This document shows positions 24,805 through 32,967 of a stretch of 62,542 nt of DNA, one piece after another. The notes under the pieces were generated by a model. That model saw only the letters and a list, made by a program, of their open reading frames with translations. It did no database searches and was not told the DNA's origin. Source of the DNA: Chryseobacterium sp. BGARF1 (GTDB lineage Bacteria > Bacteroidota > Bacteroidia > Flavobacteriales > Weeksellaceae); NCBI RefSeq assembly GCF_001677955.1, contig NZ_LELA01000041.1, forward strand, positions 1 to 62,542, written 5' to 3'. Position numbers and translations under genes: made by a program. Positions within the stretch are counted from its first letter, which is position 1, and each line of letters opens with the position of its first letter.

Positions 24805-25131
24805 TTACATTTTTATTGCCGATTTTATTGCAAATTCTTCTGCGATCTGCTCGATCCATTCTGCAACATCATCTTCTCCTGTTGCTCTCTGATAGGTACT
24901 TCCCATAGATACTAAGATCTGATGCATAAACATTTTCATTTGGTCAACCGGCATTTCTTTGGTCCAAAGGTCGATCCTTAAAGCTTCTGAAGCTTTTTCG
25001 TCCCAAACGGAGATCATTACCGCTTTTGTTTCTTCTTTTTCTACGCCTCCATCCTGAGCATTCCAAGTCATTTTTTCCGGAATGTGGTTTTCATCCAGCT
25101 CTACATCTATCGTTATTTGGGTCTTTCTCAT
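24805..25131 (-). CDS. gldC: gliding motility protein GldC
   Basis: 108 aa, full family length. The sequence begins MRKTQITIDVELDENHIPEKMTW in outline and carries the conserved WNAQDGG and KAVMISVWDEKASEALRIDLWTKEMPVDQMK segments. In Flavobacterium johnsoniae GldC is a small cytoplasmic protein that improves gliding but is not strictly required. It follows gldB on the same strand with a 118-bp gap that holds an imperfect inverted repeat, so the two are probably cotranscribed with possible attenuation between. Confidence 0.92.
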   Translation of the reverse strand: MRKTQITIDVELDENHIPEKMTWNAQDGGVEKEETKAVMISVWDEKASEALRIDLWTKEMPVDQMKMFMHQILVSMGSTYQRATGEDDVAEWIEQIAEEFAIKSAIKM

Positions 25132-25157
25132 TTTTTCTATTTTTCTAATATGTTTAA

Positions 25158-25247
25158 TTGGTTGTTGGGTTTTGGTTGATCGTTGATAGAATAATGAATT
25201 ATATAATGTTAAAAACTAACAACCATCAACTAAAACCAATCAACAAA
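25158..25247. repeat. imperfect inverted repeat in the gldB-gldC gap
   Basis: TTGGTTGTTGGGTTTTGG continuing to GATCGTTG (25158-25185) pairs imperfectly with 25220-25247 (CAACCATCAACTAAAACC continuing to AATCAAC). About 22 of 28 positions are complementary. Loop about 34 nt. Could be a processing or partial termination site inside the operon. Confidence 0.45.
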
Positions 25248-25249
25248 AT

Positions 25250-26236
25250 TTACTCTTCTAATTTCGGTTTATATCCTGCTTTATTAAAAACTTCCGTGGC
25301 ATCCATTTTAAGGAAATCGATCAATTTTGTTTCAGGGTTTTTCTTTAAATATTCTTTACACATTTGCCATCCGATAAACACACCAACCATTGGCGAAGAT
25401 TCGTTATCAATTTCAGTATAAAATTTTGAAAACGGTCCCGGATTGATAAAACGGTCAACCAAACGGTGATCGTCTCCAAAAATTAAATTATTTTCAACAA
25501 AATAATTATAGATATTCGCTTCATTGGCAACAGACCAATCGTATTGCTTTTTATCATAATCCATTTTCAGATAATCGGGGGTTTCGGGAAGAAAAGCTTC
25601 CTGAAGCAGCATTATTTTTCCGTTATACACCAAAAGATCAATAAATTTCTGATGATCGGGAGAAAAAGGAACAACCTGTTCTGCAAATATCCTTGAAACT
25701 TTAGGAACAATATTATTCGGATTCATCGATTTCTGAAAATAACCTTCCAAACCTTTATAATTAGGATTATTATTTCCCATAAAACCACTTACATCAATAA
25801 ACAGGAAATTGGTCTTATCATCAAAAAATATAGGATCCTGGATCATCTGTAATGTTGATGAAAACAGATATACTTTCGGCGTTTTAAAATTGGGGAAATA
25901 ATATTTGATATGCGAAAACAAGTCCTGAAGTTCTTTCTGAAGCTTTGTCTGATCTATTTTTGCAATTGCTTCTTTATAGATCTTCACTTCATCAGCATTC
26001 GTTCTGTTTTTAGCAAAATCGGCATCAGAAACCGTTCCCTGAAACCATGGAAACTTAGCTTTAAACTGATCTAAAGGTACATTTACATCGTAAAATTCTT
26101 TTGAAATATCAGTAACGTCTACCTTTTCGGCAGGATTTTTTATTTCTACTTTCCAATCAGTTTCCTGCTCTTTTTTACAAGAGTTTAAACTTAAAACTAA
26201 AAGGCATGAAAGTGCTGCAATTCTAAAAATCTTCAT
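25250..26236 (-). CDS. gldB: gliding motility lipoprotein GldB
   Basis: 328 aa lipoprotein. The signal MKIFRIAALSCLLVLSLNSC in its usual form ends at Cys20. The mature part has the GldB pattern including NVPLDQFKAKFPWFQGTV, QDLFSHIKYYFPNF and MLLQEAFLPETPDYLKMDYD, and it is related in part to zinc-protease-like DUF2268 proteins. GldB is required for gliding in F. johnsoniae and is found next to gldC. The open frame runs 144 codons farther upstream, but that part overlaps the divergent LRR gene and has no signal peptide, so the ATG at 26234-26236 is the start. A -7 box lies 26 bp upstream. Confidence 0.9.
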   Translation of the reverse strand: MKIFRIAALSCLLVLSLNSCKKEQETDWKVEIKNPAEKVDVTDISKEFYDVNVPLDQFKAKFPWFQGTVSDADFAKNRTNADEVKIYKEAIAKIDQTKLQKELQDLFSHIKYYFPNFKTPKVYLFSSTLQMIQDPIFFDDKTNFLFIDVSGFMGNNNPNYKGLEGYFQKSMNPNNIVPKVSRIFAEQVVPFSPDHQKFIDLLVYNGKIMLLQEAFLPETPDYLKMDYDKKQYDWSVANEANIYNYFVENNLIFGDDHRLVDRFINPGPFSKFYTEIDNESSPMVGVFIGWQMCKEYLKKNPETKLIDFLKMDATEVFNKAGYKPKLEE

Positions 26237-26261
26237 TATTTTTACATGAAATTTAAGTTTA

Positions 26262-26269
26262 CAAAAATA
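26262..26269 (-). promoter_or_regulatory. -7 box of the gldB promoter
   Basis: The minus strand reads TATTTTTG in the 52-bp gap between gldB and the divergent LRR gene. It supports the short gldB start. No TTG at the standard distance. Confidence 0.45.
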
Positions 26270-26288
26270 ATGAATTAAACACAATTTA

Positions 26289-26927
26289 ATGATGAAATGC
26301 AAAATAATTACTTCCCTTTTTATGATTGCAGTAATTCCCTTTTTCTGGTCACAAAATCTTGTTTTTAAGGATAAAAACTTAGAAAAAGTAGTTGTAGAAA
26401 ATTTTGATCTAAACAAAGACGGTTTCATTAATAAGCTTGAAGCAGAAAAAGTAGAAAATCTTTTCGCGGTAAAAAAAGGTATTACAATGACCGATGATCT
26501 AATGTATTTTAAAAATGCAAAAATGATCCTTCTTGATAATAATACCATCTCAAATATTTCTGTTAAAAACCTGAATAAACTTGAACTCTTTTCTTGTGCA
26601 AAATGCAAAACATCGACCTTTACAGCAGAAAATTTAGATTCTTTGCTCTCTCTTTTTCTTGATAACAATCAGATCACAGATATTTCGCTGAGATCGACAT
26701 CGGGAATTGATCAATTAACTATATCTTTAAATAAATTAAAGGCAATCGATGTAAGCAGTCTTAAGTTTTTAAGGAAATTAAACATCGAGCATAACCAGAT
26801 CCAAAAACTTGATCTTTCTAAAAATTTAAACTTAGAAAGATTGAATGTTATAGGAAATCCATTGAAAAAAACAGACATCAAAAAAAGCACAAAAAATGTA
26901 ACAATTTTCGGACTTGAAAAAAAATAA
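26289..26927 (+). CDS. secreted leucine-rich repeat protein with an EF-hand-like segment
   Basis: 212 aa. A signal peptide (about 1-22, ending at FFWSQN) is followed by DLNKDGFINKLEAEKV (about residues 40-55), an EF-hand or dockerin-type calcium loop, then five to six leucine-rich repeats (LFLDNNQITDISL, LNIEHNQIQKLDLS, LERLNVIGNP). It lacks a sorting domain, so it is probably periplasmic or carried by another route. Function unknown; protein binding is the usual role of LRRs. It heads a unit with a GNAT gene (3 bp away) and nadE (9 bp further), divergent from gldB. Confidence 0.8.
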   Translation: MMKCKIITSLFMIAVIPFFWSQNLVFKDKNLEKVVVENFDLNKDGFINKLEAEKVENLFAVKKGITMTDDLMYFKNAKMILLDNNTISNISVKNLNKLELFSCAKCKTSTFTAENLDSLLSLFLDNNQITDISLRSTSGIDQLTISLNKLKAIDVSSLKFLRKLNIEHNQIQKLDLSKNLNLERLNVIGNPLKKTDIKKSTKNVTIFGLEKK

Positions 26928-26930
26928 AAT

Positions 26931-27458
26931 ATGTACCTAGAAACAAAAAGACTCGTTTTAAGAAAACTCGAAGAGGCAGATCATGAGCGACTTTTCCTCC
27001 TCGACTCTAATCAGGAGGTCATGAAATATATCGGAATGCCTACTCTTTCTAAAGTGGAAGAATCGAAAGAAGTGGTAAAAATGATCATACAGCAATATGA
27101 AGATAATGGTGTGGGAAGGCTTGCTGTGATCGAAAAAGAGAGCGAACTTCTTATCGGCTGGAGTGGATTGAAACTAAATACTTCCGAAGTTAACGGATAT
27201 CAAAATTTCTATGAACTTGGCTATCGTTTTTTACCTGAAACATGGGGAAAAGGTTACGCTACAGAATCGGGAAAAGCCTCTTTGGAGTATGGTTTTAATG
27301 ATTTAAAAGCTGAAGTCATTTACGCCTATGCTCATTGTGAAAATCAGGCTTCAAACCATATTTTAACAAAACTTGGATTTGAAAAGACAGGTGAATTTAC
27401 CGAACCGGACGGAATCTGTTTATGGTACGAACTTAAAAAAGAAAATTTTAAAATATAA
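26931..27458 (+). CDS. GNAT family N-acetyltransferase, RimJ/RimL type
   Basis: 175 aa. It begins MYLETKRLVLRKLEEAD, the standard start of the RimJ/RimL group, and has the acetyl-CoA motif LPETWGKGYATESGKA (W-G-x-G-x-A) and the terminal ASNHILTKLGFEKTGE. This group acetylates protein N-termini, ribosomal proteins or small amines; the substrate here is unknown. Cytoplasmic. It is squeezed between the LRR gene and nadE with gaps of 3 and 9 bp, so it is translated from the same transcript. Confidence 0.88.
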   Translation: MYLETKRLVLRKLEEADHERLFLLDSNQEVMKYIGMPTLSKVEESKEVVKMIIQQYEDNGVGRLAVIEKESELLIGWSGLKLNTSEVNGYQNFYELGYRFLPETWGKGYATESGKASLEYGFNDLKAEVIYAYAHCENQASNHILTKLGFEKTGEFTEPDGICLWYELKKENFKI

Positions 27459-27467
27459 AAATAGACA

Positions 27468-28259
27468 ATGCAGACACAAAAAGTAATCGATCATATCGTA
27501 CAATGGCTAAAAGATTATGCCGAAAGATCAGGATCTAAGGGTTATGTACTCGGAGTTTCGGGTGGTGTAGATTCCGGAGTGGTTTCTACTTTGGCAGCAA
27601 TGACAGGTTTGAAAACGTTGTTGATCGAGATGCCAATTCGCCAAAAAGAAGATCAGGTAAACCGCGCTTGGGAACACATGAATGATCTGAAATCTAAATT
27701 CCCGAATGTTGAGGCAATGTCAGTGAATCTTACTCCAGCTTTTGAAGAATTGTACAAAACTTTTGATGTACATGATGATGAGTTTCCGAACGAAAAATTG
27801 GCTTTTGCCAATACAAGATCACGTTTGAGAATGCTTACTTTGTATTATTACGGGCAAATCAACGGTCTTCTAGTTTGTGGAACAGGAAATAAAGTAGAAG
27901 ATTTCGGAATCGGTTTTTACACCAAATACGGTGACGGCGGTGTTGATGTCTCCCCTATCGCCGATCTTTACAAAACCGAAGTTTACGCATTGGCAAAAGC
28001 TTTAGATCTCGTGAAAAATATTCAGGAAGCGATCCCTACAGATGGACTTTGGGATGCAGAAAGAACAGATGAAATGCAAATCGGAGCCACCTATCCTGAG
28101 CTTGAAAAAATTCAGAAAGAATGGGGAACAAAAACTGAAGCCGATTACAACGGAAGAGATTTGGAAGTTTTTAAAATTTTCAGCAGAATGAATAAAGCGG
28201 CTCAACACAAGATTAATCCAATCCCTGTTTGTAATATTAATGAGGAATGGAGGAATTAA
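27468..28259 (+). CDS. nadE: NAD(+) synthase, ammonia-dependent type
   Basis: 263 aa, the single-domain NH3-using form. It converts deamido-NAD to NAD with ATP. The PP-loop GVSGGVDSGVVSTLA (SGGxDS, about residue 30-36), the NTRSRLRMLTLYYYG segment and GTGNKVEDFGIGFYTKYGDGGVDVSPIADLYKTEVY in parts are all conserved. Cytoplasmic. Third gene of the LRR-GNAT-nadE unit; an inverted repeat at 28274-28313 lies right behind it. Confidence 0.93.
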   Translation: MQTQKVIDHIVQWLKDYAERSGSKGYVLGVSGGVDSGVVSTLAAMTGLKTLLIEMPIRQKEDQVNRAWEHMNDLKSKFPNVEAMSVNLTPAFEELYKTFDVHDDEFPNEKLAFANTRSRLRMLTLYYYGQINGLLVCGTGNKVEDFGIGFYTKYGDGGVDVSPIADLYKTEVYALAKALDLVKNIQEAIPTDGLWDAERTDEMQIGATYPELEKIQKEWGTKTEADYNGRDLEVFKIFSRMNKAAQHKINPIPVCNINEEWRN

Positions 28260-28273
28260 TTAATGTAACAATC

Positions 28274-28313
28274 TATCAATGTAACAGTTTACTAATTAAT
28301 TGTTACATTGATA
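28274..28313. repeat. 13-bp perfect inverted repeat between nadE and the barnase gene
   Basis: TATCAATGTAACA (28274-28286) and TGTTACATTGATA (28301-28313) are exact complements with a 14-nt loop. AATGTAACA also occurs once more at 28262-28270. No T tract follows, so it may be a weak terminator, an operator, or an RNA-stability hairpin. Confidence 0.65.
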
Positions 28314-28340
28314 CACTGATAAATTGGTAAATTGAATCAT

Positions 28341-28823
28341 ATGAATCCTAAAATACGTTCGCTTTTCTTTGCCTGTCTCGGACTTCTTTTCGGAATGTCT
28401 GTGATGTTTGTTTATAATAATTTTATTGCAGAGAAAAAGGTTCCAAACAAAACTGAAAATGTTTCGAAAGCTTCAGTAAATCAATCTGACAAACAATCTA
28501 TTGATGAACTTACTAATGAAAATACTATCATTAATTATGTAAAGCAAAATCACCAACTTCCGAATTATTACATCACGAAAAATGAAGCTAAAAAGCTGGG
28601 TTGGAATCCTTCTCAGGGAAATCTTTGTGAAGTTTTGCCCGGAAAAGCAATTGGTGGAGATCATTTTGGAAACCGTGAAGGCAAACTTCCAAAAGATGAA
28701 AAATATTTTGAAGCCGATGTTAATTACAGCTGCGGAAACAGAAATAGTGACAGAATTATTTTTACTAAAAACGGCGAGGTGTATTTAACCAAAGATCATT
28801 ATAAAAGTTTTGAAAAGAAATAA
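28341..28823 (+). CDS. membrane-anchored barnase-type ribonuclease
   Basis: 160 aa. The C-terminal ~105 residues match barnase: QLPNYYITKNEAKKLGW, GKAIGGDHFGNREGKLP, FEADVNY, GNRNSDRI and TKDHYKSF. The general base Glu (E124), the phosphate-binding Arg pair (R134, R138) and the general acid His (H153) are present, so the fold should be active and cleave single-stranded RNA. The N-terminus is one hydrophobic segment (about 6-26) with FVYNNFIAEKK after it and no clear signal-peptidase site, so the enzyme looks tethered with its catalytic part in the periplasm. I use the ATG at 28341; a TTG three codons upstream is also open. A barstar gene follows 57 bp later. Confidence 0.88.
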   Translation: MNPKIRSLFFACLGLLFGMSVMFVYNNFIAEKKVPNKTENVSKASVNQSDKQSIDELTNENTIINYVKQNHQLPNYYITKNEAKKLGWNPSQGNLCEVLPGKAIGGDHFGNREGKLPKDEKYFEADVNYSCGNRNSDRIIFTKNGEVYLTKDHYKSFEKK

Positions 28824-28830
28824 TTCGTCA

Positions 28831-28858
28831 TTGTAATCACGGAAAACCCATACCTTTG
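28831..28858 (+). promoter_or_regulatory. promoter of the barstar gene
   Basis: TTG (28831-28833), exactly 17 bp, then TACCTTTG (28851-28858), a full match to both Bacteroidota elements, 22 bp before the barstar ATG. It lies in the barnase-barstar gap, so the inhibitor can be made without the enzyme. Confidence 0.75.
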
Positions 28859-28880
28859 CAAAGTAAAATTTGAATAAACT

Positions 28881-29186
28881 ATGAGCACAATATACATCGA
28901 CTTTACAGAAATCGGAGATTACGAAGATTTTTACACTCAGCTTAAAGAAAAAATAAAACTTCCGGAGCATTTCGGTGATAATCTGGATGCACTTTCAGAT
29001 ATAATTTCTGGTGAATTGGAAATGCCACTTCACATAGAGTTTGTTAATTTAAGCGTTGACCAACTTGAACTTTTTGAAGACCTTTTAATCACTTTAGAAG
29101 ATACAGAAGATGAAGTTGAAGATTTCACTTTCACTTATTTTCTTGAACAATATGAAGATGAGGAAGAAGAAATTGACGAACAATAA
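28881..29186 (+). CDS. barstar family ribonuclease inhibitor
   Basis: 101 aa. The barstar core LPEHFGDNLDALSDIISG (residues 27-44) aligns with the inhibitor helix of barstar; D36 and D40 correspond to its D35 and D39, the residues that fill the barnase active site. The Trp next to D39 in barstar is Ser here, and the C-terminal 20 residues are a strongly acidic tail (DEEEEIDEQ) not present in barstar. No signal peptide: cytoplasmic. It would protect the cell from the upstream RNase before or if it fails to leave the cytoplasm. It has its own promoter and a terminator behind it. Confidence 0.88.
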   Translation: MSTIYIDFTEIGDYEDFYTQLKEKIKLPEHFGDNLDALSDIISGELEMPLHIEFVNLSVDQLELFEDLLITLEDTEDEVEDFTFTYFLEQYEDEEEEIDEQ

Positions 29187-29206
29187 ATCTCCAATTATAA
29201 AAAAAC

Positions 29207-29237
29207 AATCCCCGTAAAAATAAATTTTACGGGGATT
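29207..29237. terminator. bidirectional terminator between barstar and pafA
   Basis: Stem AATCCCCGTAAAA/TTTTACGGGGATT, 13 bp perfect, 5-nt loop, A run before and T run after. Serves the rightward barstar gene (stop 29186) and the leftward pafA gene (stop 29259). Confidence 0.88.
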
Positions 29238-29258
29238 TTATATGAGTTAAGTTCAATC

Positions 29259-30905
29259 TTATCTTCCAATAACCTCAGTGATCGGATTACCCACATTTCC
29301 ACTTGGAAACTGAATATGCAACAAAGCTGAAACCGTTGGTGCAATATCGGTCATGTGATACTGTTTGTTGCTTTCGCCATGCTTAATTCCCCATCCCATA
29401 AAAATCAAAGGAATGTGTGCATCGTAAGAATTCCAAACACTGTGTGTAGTTCCTGTTTTTGAATATGGAGGAAGCATAGAGTCATGAGAAATCAGCTGAA
29501 TATCACCACTTCTCTGTCTGTTGATTCCGTTGATAATTCTTTGTTTGATCGGCTCAGGAATTGTTGCTTCCTGTACTTCTGTTGTAGAAACTGCGTATAA
29601 AACTGTTGGATCTTTTTCCAGTTCGTGGATTGCAAATTCTTTAATATCTTCCAACTCAAGATCGTTATCAGCCATTAATTTTCTGTCGAAATAAATTTGG
29701 TAATTATCAACTCCGTTAATTAATTTATCAACTCCAAACTTAGCTTTCAGTTTTTCATTTAAGCTTTTTTCCATTCCTTCGCCAAAAAATCCTGTGTTGA
29801 TCTTATGTTCTTTCAGGAAACCTACAGAATGTGCTCCACCATGATCTGCAGAAACAAAAACGGTGTATTGGTTCTTCCCAACTTTTCCGTCCAGATATTT
29901 GAAAAATTGAGCTAAATCCTGATCCAATCTCAGGTAAACATCTTCTACTTCAATAGAATTCGGACCAAATTTATGTCCTGCATAATCTGTTGAAGCTAAG
30001 TTGATGGCTAAAATATCAGTCACTTCATCAGCTCCTAAATTTTCACCTTCTACAGAAGCTTCAGCCAGTTTTAAAGTTAAAGTATTTCCAAAAGGCGTGT
30101 AACGAATATTGTCTTTTTTAGTTTTATAATCTTCAGCCAAATTACTGTAAGGGAAAACAGGAGTTTTTGAACTTCCTAAAAGCCCTTCCCAAGGAGAATT
30201 GTCTGGCGAACTTTCTGTATATTGATCGATCGGTAATAAAGTATTCCAACCGTTTGCAACCAATTGATCCGGCAAGTTTTGTGAATTGAAAGACTTTACC
30301 CATTGAGGCAAATCATTCATATACCAAGTGCTCGTAATAAAATCTCCGGTAGAATCGTCAAACCAATACGCTCCATTTGGAGTATGACCAGCCGGAAGAA
30401 TTGAAGCTCTGTCTTTCAAAGAAACTCCAACTACTTTTCCCTGAAAATTAGTCGCTAATCTCAGTTCGTCTGTAACAGTTGTAGACCAAAGATTTTTCGG
30501 AGAATGACTTCCTACTTTTACATTGGTTGTACCAACAGGCTGTACGTTTTCATCGGTTGTACAGTATACATTTTTACCGGTTTCTTTGTCTGTCCAGTCA
30601 TTTCCGGCAATCCCATGAATCGCAGGAACCGAGCCTGTATAAATCGAAGTATGCCCTAAAGCTGTGACAGTAGGAACATAAGGAATATGCACATTATTTA
30701 AAGAATATCCTTTATTTAAAAGTCTTTTGAAACCATCATTTCCGTATTTGCTGTAATATCGGTAAAGATAATCCCACCTCATTTGATCAATGACCAAACC
30801 TACTACCAATTTGGGTCTATCAACCTGATTGTTTTTATTTTTCTGAGCATTGATTGGAATTACAGACAGCAATGCAGCTGCAGCAATTGAAATTTTCCTA
30901 AACAT
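29259..30905 (-). CDS. pafA: alkaline phosphatase PafA
   Basis: 548 aa, nearly the length of Elizabethkingia PafA. A signal peptide (about 1-20, ending INAQ) sends it to the periplasm. It hydrolyses phosphate monoesters broadly with a threonine nucleophile and zinc. T81 (in VPTVTALGH), N102 (GNDW), and K164/R166 (LKDRASILPAGH) sit two positions after the known T79, N100, K162 and R164 of that enzyme, and the metal sites ADHGGAHSVGFLKEH are intact. The frame extends 40 codons upstream, but that part has no signal peptide and a promoter box falls inside it, so the ATG at 30903-30905 is used. Confidence 0.92.
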   Translation of the reverse strand: MFRKISIAAAALLSVIPINAQKNKNNQVDRPKLVVGLVIDQMRWDYLYRYYSKYGNDGFKRLLNKGYSLNNVHIPYVPTVTALGHTSIYTGSVPAIHGIAGNDWTDKETGKNVYCTTDENVQPVGTTNVKVGSHSPKNLWSTTVTDELRLATNFQGKVVGVSLKDRASILPAGHTPNGAYWFDDSTGDFITSTWYMNDLPQWVKSFNSQNLPDQLVANGWNTLLPIDQYTESSPDNSPWEGLLGSSKTPVFPYSNLAEDYKTKKDNIRYTPFGNTLTLKLAEASVEGENLGADEVTDILAINLASTDYAGHKFGPNSIEVEDVYLRLDQDLAQFFKYLDGKVGKNQYTVFVSADHGGAHSVGFLKEHKINTGFFGEGMEKSLNEKLKAKFGVDKLINGVDNYQIYFDRKLMADNDLELEDIKEFAIHELEKDPTVLYAVSTTEVQEATIPEPIKQRIINGINRQRSGDIQLISHDSMLPPYSKTGTTHSVWNSYDAHIPLIFMGWGIKHGESNKQYHMTDIAPTVSALLHIQFPSGNVGNPITEVIGR

Positions 30906-30925
30906 TGAATAACTTTTTAGTACCA

Positions 30926-30933
30926 CAAATTTA
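30926..30933 (-). promoter_or_regulatory. -7 box of the pafA promoter
   Basis: The minus strand reads TAAATTTG, 20 bp before the chosen ATG. No TTG at standard distance. Confidence 0.45.
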
Positions 30934-31136
30934 CGGGTTTTGAAAGTTTTGGGGTGTGAAATTTTAATTAAATTTAATGATACACAATTGTTATTTATTA
31001 AAGTTCTTTTTGGTTTTTCATCCATAAAATAAATATGATCAATGTTCTGAGGGTAATAAAAGCAAAAGTTTCAACTTATTGATTTTTAACATTTCAATTC
31101 ACAAATATCTGTTATCTTTAAAAATTACTTGTCATC

Positions 31137-32852
31137 ATGAAAAAAACATCAGTTCTCCTTATCTTTTTTTTGTTTCAACAATACATTTTCGCTCAGAAAG
31201 ATCAGTATTATGACTTCATCAAAACCTGGAATTTTATTAAATATTATCATCCCGATCTGGCAAGCGGAAAAATTGATGCCGATAGTTTGTTTTTAGTGAA
31301 TGTGAAAAATATCAGTTCACAAGATGATTTTAATTCTATCGTTGATAAATTAACTGGAAAGCTCAATAAAAAATTTACAGCTTCTGCTCCTTCTGAAACA
31401 GCACTGGATGTTTTTACAAAAAATCAAAACTTCAATTGGTTTCAGAAAAACAGAAAAATAAGCTATGAAAATAAAGAGGTACTCAACTCGATTTACGATC
31501 ACCGTTATAATTTTGAAGACCTGCCAAAAGGGAAATCAGTAAGTGACGAAAAAAAATATCCATTTCCAAAAACTGAAAACCTTCCCATTGAATATCGCTT
31601 ACTCGCTTTAGCAAAAATACAGGGAGTTGTAGATTACCTTTTTCCTCACAAATATATTATGGATAAAGGTTTTGAGGAATATTTTAAAAGCAGTTTAAAT
31701 GAAAACTCAAAAGTAACTTCAAGGAAAGATTTTGAGATCATCTTGGCAAAACTCGTTTCTAAAATGAAAGACAGCCATGCTTTTAAATTTTATCGTGAAC
31801 TCAATTACAGAAACGATTTTTTGTTTAACGCTTCTTATTACTCCCCTTTCGATTATAAAATTGTAAACAATTATCTCTTGGTTACCGACATCGTATTTCC
31901 CGAGACCTGTACAAAAGCAAACATCAGAAAAGGAGATCACATCACAGAAATTAACGGTAAAAAAATATCACAGATCATCGATGAGAAAAGCAGGCTACTT
32001 TCTGTTTCTAATCGTGAAAAGTTAATATTCGAACTTTCATCCTACCAAAACGATCTTATTTGGTCAGACAATATTCCGCAAAAATCATTAAAGGTAAGAT
32101 CCGGTAACAAGGCATTTACGACAAATATCGAACTTGTAAACACTTTAGGTAAAACACAGGTCAATGTACTTTCAAATTATATAAACAATAAGAACCAAAA
32201 ATGGGCGACCCGAGAACTAATAAATAAAGATATTGCCTATTTTAATATTAATAACACGCTACAATTCATCAATGATGTGGATGACGATAAGATTGATGAA
32301 AAAATGGAGAGCATTATTCTAGATGCCTCAAAGAAAAAAGCAATGGTTTTTGACATGAGAGGTTATCCGGATTGGGGCGGATTTATTTTTCATTATGTGT
32401 ACAAGTACTTTTCACCAACTGAAAATTATTTTTATAAATATTATGCTCCAAATCTTAAAAACATAGGCACTTTTGTTTACCTGAAAGATTCTTATCATTA
32501 CTTCCCTGAAATAAAAGATATGAAGACGATGTCCTACTCCGGTAAAGTTTTCATTATCGTTGATACTGAAACCCGAAGCGCAAGTGAATGGTACACGATG
32601 AATTTACAGAAAATCTTCCCTCAGTCAATTACAATAGGTCAACAAACTGCTGGTGCAGATGGTGATGTAGTCAAAGTAGATCTTCCAGGAAATTATCTTT
32701 TAGAATTTACCGGAAACGGAATTTTTTATCCCGATAATTCGCAAACCCAACAAACAGGAGTGAGAATTGATGAAGTGATCAAATATAAAGATCAGGATTT
32801 TTTAAATAAAAAAGATTTGGAATTTGAGAGAGTTTTAAATGCTTTAAAATAA
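31137..32852 (+). CDS. S41 family peptidase (C-terminal-processing-protease-like)
   Basis: 571 aa. Signal peptide about 1-20 (IFAQKD boundary), an N-terminal helical domain (WNFIKYYHPDL), a PDZ-like domain (KGDHITEINGKKISQII, about 260-280) and the S41 catalytic domain, where the serine nucleophile is in ETRSASEWYTMNL (about 480) and the MVFDMRGYPDWGG strand comes before it. Expected periplasmic or outer-membrane location. Substrate unknown; many flavobacterial S41 peptidases of this sort process surface or cell-envelope proteins. It is not obviously operonic; 115 bp follow before the next start. Confidence 0.85.
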   Translation: MKKTSVLLIFFLFQQYIFAQKDQYYDFIKTWNFIKYYHPDLASGKIDADSLFLVNVKNISSQDDFNSIVDKLTGKLNKKFTASAPSETALDVFTKNQNFNWFQKNRKISYENKEVLNSIYDHRYNFEDLPKGKSVSDEKKYPFPKTENLPIEYRLLALAKIQGVVDYLFPHKYIMDKGFEEYFKSSLNENSKVTSRKDFEIILAKLVSKMKDSHAFKFYRELNYRNDFLFNASYYSPFDYKIVNNYLLVTDIVFPETCTKANIRKGDHITEINGKKISQIIDEKSRLLSVSNREKLIFELSSYQNDLIWSDNIPQKSLKVRSGNKAFTTNIELVNTLGKTQVNVLSNYINNKNQKWATRELINKDIAYFNINNTLQFINDVDDDKIDEKMESIILDASKKKAMVFDMRGYPDWGGFIFHYVYKYFSPTENYFYKYYAPNLKNIGTFVYLKDSYHYFPEIKDMKTMSYSGKVFIIVDTETRSASEWYTMNLQKIFPQSITIGQQTAGADGDVVKVDLPGNYLLEFTGNGIFYPDNSQTQQTGVRIDEVIKYKDQDFLNKKDLEFERVLNALK

Positions 32853-32967
32853 TTTCGACATCATTTCGTTATTTACAATTTAACATAATTTTAAACTTTT
32901 TTCATCTTTATTAGCATCAATTTTGCTACCACAAATAGGCAGAATTATATCTCTCAACCTATTGAAT

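Noticed and set aside
26237..26668. N-terminal extension of gldB
   Set aside because: It overlaps the divergent LRR gene, has no signal peptide, and the lipoprotein signal at 26236 is the family start.
30906..31025. Upstream 40-codon extension of pafA
   Set aside because: The promoter box (30926-30933) lies within it and the signal peptide begins at 30905.
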